From contig JALVRY010000152.1 in assembly GCA_027024625.1 (NCBI GenBank), positions 1 to 6,064 on the forward strand: DNA of 6,064 bases, read 5' to 3'. This document shows positions 5,444 to 6,064 of this stretch, piece after piece. Position numbers and translations under genes: made by a program. Every line of letters begins with the position of its first letter. Position 1 is the stretch's first letter. A model generated the notes under the pieces. It worked only from the letters and a program-made list of their open reading frames with translations. It did no database searches and was not told where the DNA came from. Source of the stretch: Thiotrichaceae bacterium. Lineage in GTDB: Bacteria; Pseudomonadota; Gammaproteobacteria; Thiotrichales; Thiotrichaceae.

Positions 5444-6064
5444 TCAAATCTCCTCAAGCAACTGCGAAAAACACTCAATCCCTACAAACTCACCCGTATC
5501 TTTTCTGCTTTGTTGAGAATCAGGGTGATGGATTGCTAGCAAATATTTCACCCCATGAGCTTTTGCTTCACGTAGTACATCTAAATTATCATCAATAAAC
5601 AAGGAATGCTCAGGGTCAAAATCTTCTTGTTTTGCTAGTTTATCCCAAAAACCTTTTTCTTCTTTCGCCATGCCAAAATCATGGGATGAGATGACTTGAT
5701 CAAAATACTGCTCAAGCGGAGCATAGCCAAATTTCAAATTAACGCTGTCTCGGTCTGCATTGGTTAATAGCACGACTTTGGCAGTGTGTTGCTTTAAAAA
5801 TCCCAAGAAATTTTCAACATTGCCACGTATGGCAATCCGATCAGCTATTTCATGTTTTAAGCCAACTATATCCATATCCAAGCGTTTCGCCCAATAACTG
5901 AGGCAGTACCAATCGAGTGTGCCTTCCTTCTCTTTGGTGACTCGTGTGACTTCCTGCTTAGCCTCCTGCAAAGGAATATCGTGTTTTTCTGCAAAGCGTA
6001 GTGGTACATGCTCCAGCCAAAAGTGATTATCAAAATGTAAATCCAGCAAGGTGCCATCCATATC
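5444..6064 (-). CDS. yrfG: HAD-family GMP/IMP nucleotidase, YrfG-like (5' end cut off by window edge)
   Basis: HAD-superfamily phosphatase; E. coli YrfG dephosphorylates GMP and IMP. 206 codons are visible. Counting the first visible Asp (6064-6062) as 1, motif I reads DMDGTLLDL, so that Asp is the nucleophile and Asp3 the acid/base. The Met at 6061 is therefore not the start: the true start lies beyond the window, probably 15 or so residues upstream given E. coli YrfG (222 aa). Motif II is LLTNA with Thr101, the motif III Lys lies in the AKEEKGFW region (about 133-140), and motif IV is FIDDN at 156-160. Family-specific features are DNHFWLEHVP near 12-21 and TLDWYCLSYW near 49-58 in the cap, and HHPDS near the C-terminus. 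It converges with ygfZ; the stop TGA is at 5446-5444. Substrate is inferred from subfamily resemblance only. Confidence 0.92.
   Translation of the reverse strand, partial: DMDGTLLDLHFDNHFWLEHVPLRFAEKHDIPLQEAKQEVTRVTKEKEGTLDWYCLSYWAKRLDMDIVGLKHEIADRIAIRGNVENFLGFLKQHTAKVVLLTNADRDSVNLKFGYAPLEQYFDQVISSHDFGMAKEEKGFWDKLAKQEDFDPEHSLFIDDNLDVLREAKAHGVKYLLAIHHPDSQQSRKDTGEFVGIECFSQLLEEI

Noticed and set aside
5866..6057. Open frame of 63 codons on the minus strand
   Set aside because: Overlaps the HAD hydrolase in a different frame; the HAD frame carries all catalytic motifs.

Overview
The window looks like a piece of ordinary chromosome from a moderately AT-rich gammaproteobacterium. YciO, YciB, YciI, YgfZ and YrfG all closely match, as I recall them, the families known from E. 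coli. The tryptophanyl-tRNA synthetase is the long form with an insertion before KMSKS, as I remember it from Pseudomonas-like and marine gammaproteobacteria. I cannot name the genus from sequence alone; a Thiotrichales-type or Methylophaga/Cycloclasticus-type lineage is only a guess. Genes fill the window densely, codon use looks even, and I see no tRNA, rRNA, insertion sequence, phage gene or CRISPR array.

Layout. Bases 1-2225 hold a tight minus-strand operon, transcribed yciO, then a site-2 protease family membrane protein, then trpS, with gaps of 11 and 9 nt; trpS runs off the left edge. A 108-nt divergent intergenic region (2226-2333) with two short dyads separates it from a plus-strand operon, 2334-4192: yciB, yciI and a secreted parvulin-type peptidyl-prolyl isomerase. 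A strong intrinsic terminator (4231-4268), preceded by a weaker hairpin, ends that operon. ygfZ (4312-5346, plus) follows and converges with a GMP/IMP nucleotidase-like HAD hydrolase gene (yrfG, minus, 5' end cut off at the right edge). A second long hairpin (5388-5429) lies between the two.

How the genes relate. The left operon is linked to translation: TrpS charges tRNA-Trp and YciO is a paralogue of the TsaC/Sua5 tRNA-modification enzymes, while the protease is a membrane protein of unknown substrate. The yciB operon has an envelope flavour: YciB is an inner-membrane protein tied to cell-envelope and division functions, and the isomerase acts on folding proteins in the periplasm. YgfZ supports Fe-S enzymes, and YrfG is a nucleotide phosphatase.

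I did not find a convincing undescribed system. The most interesting non-coding signal is that the two intergenic hairpins share the same outer arm (TTGGAAGTGA), which may be a recurring, genome-wide terminator-associated element. Other points are modest: an enlarged first loop in YciB, an altered SxN-type motif in YciO, and dyads in the divergent promoter region.
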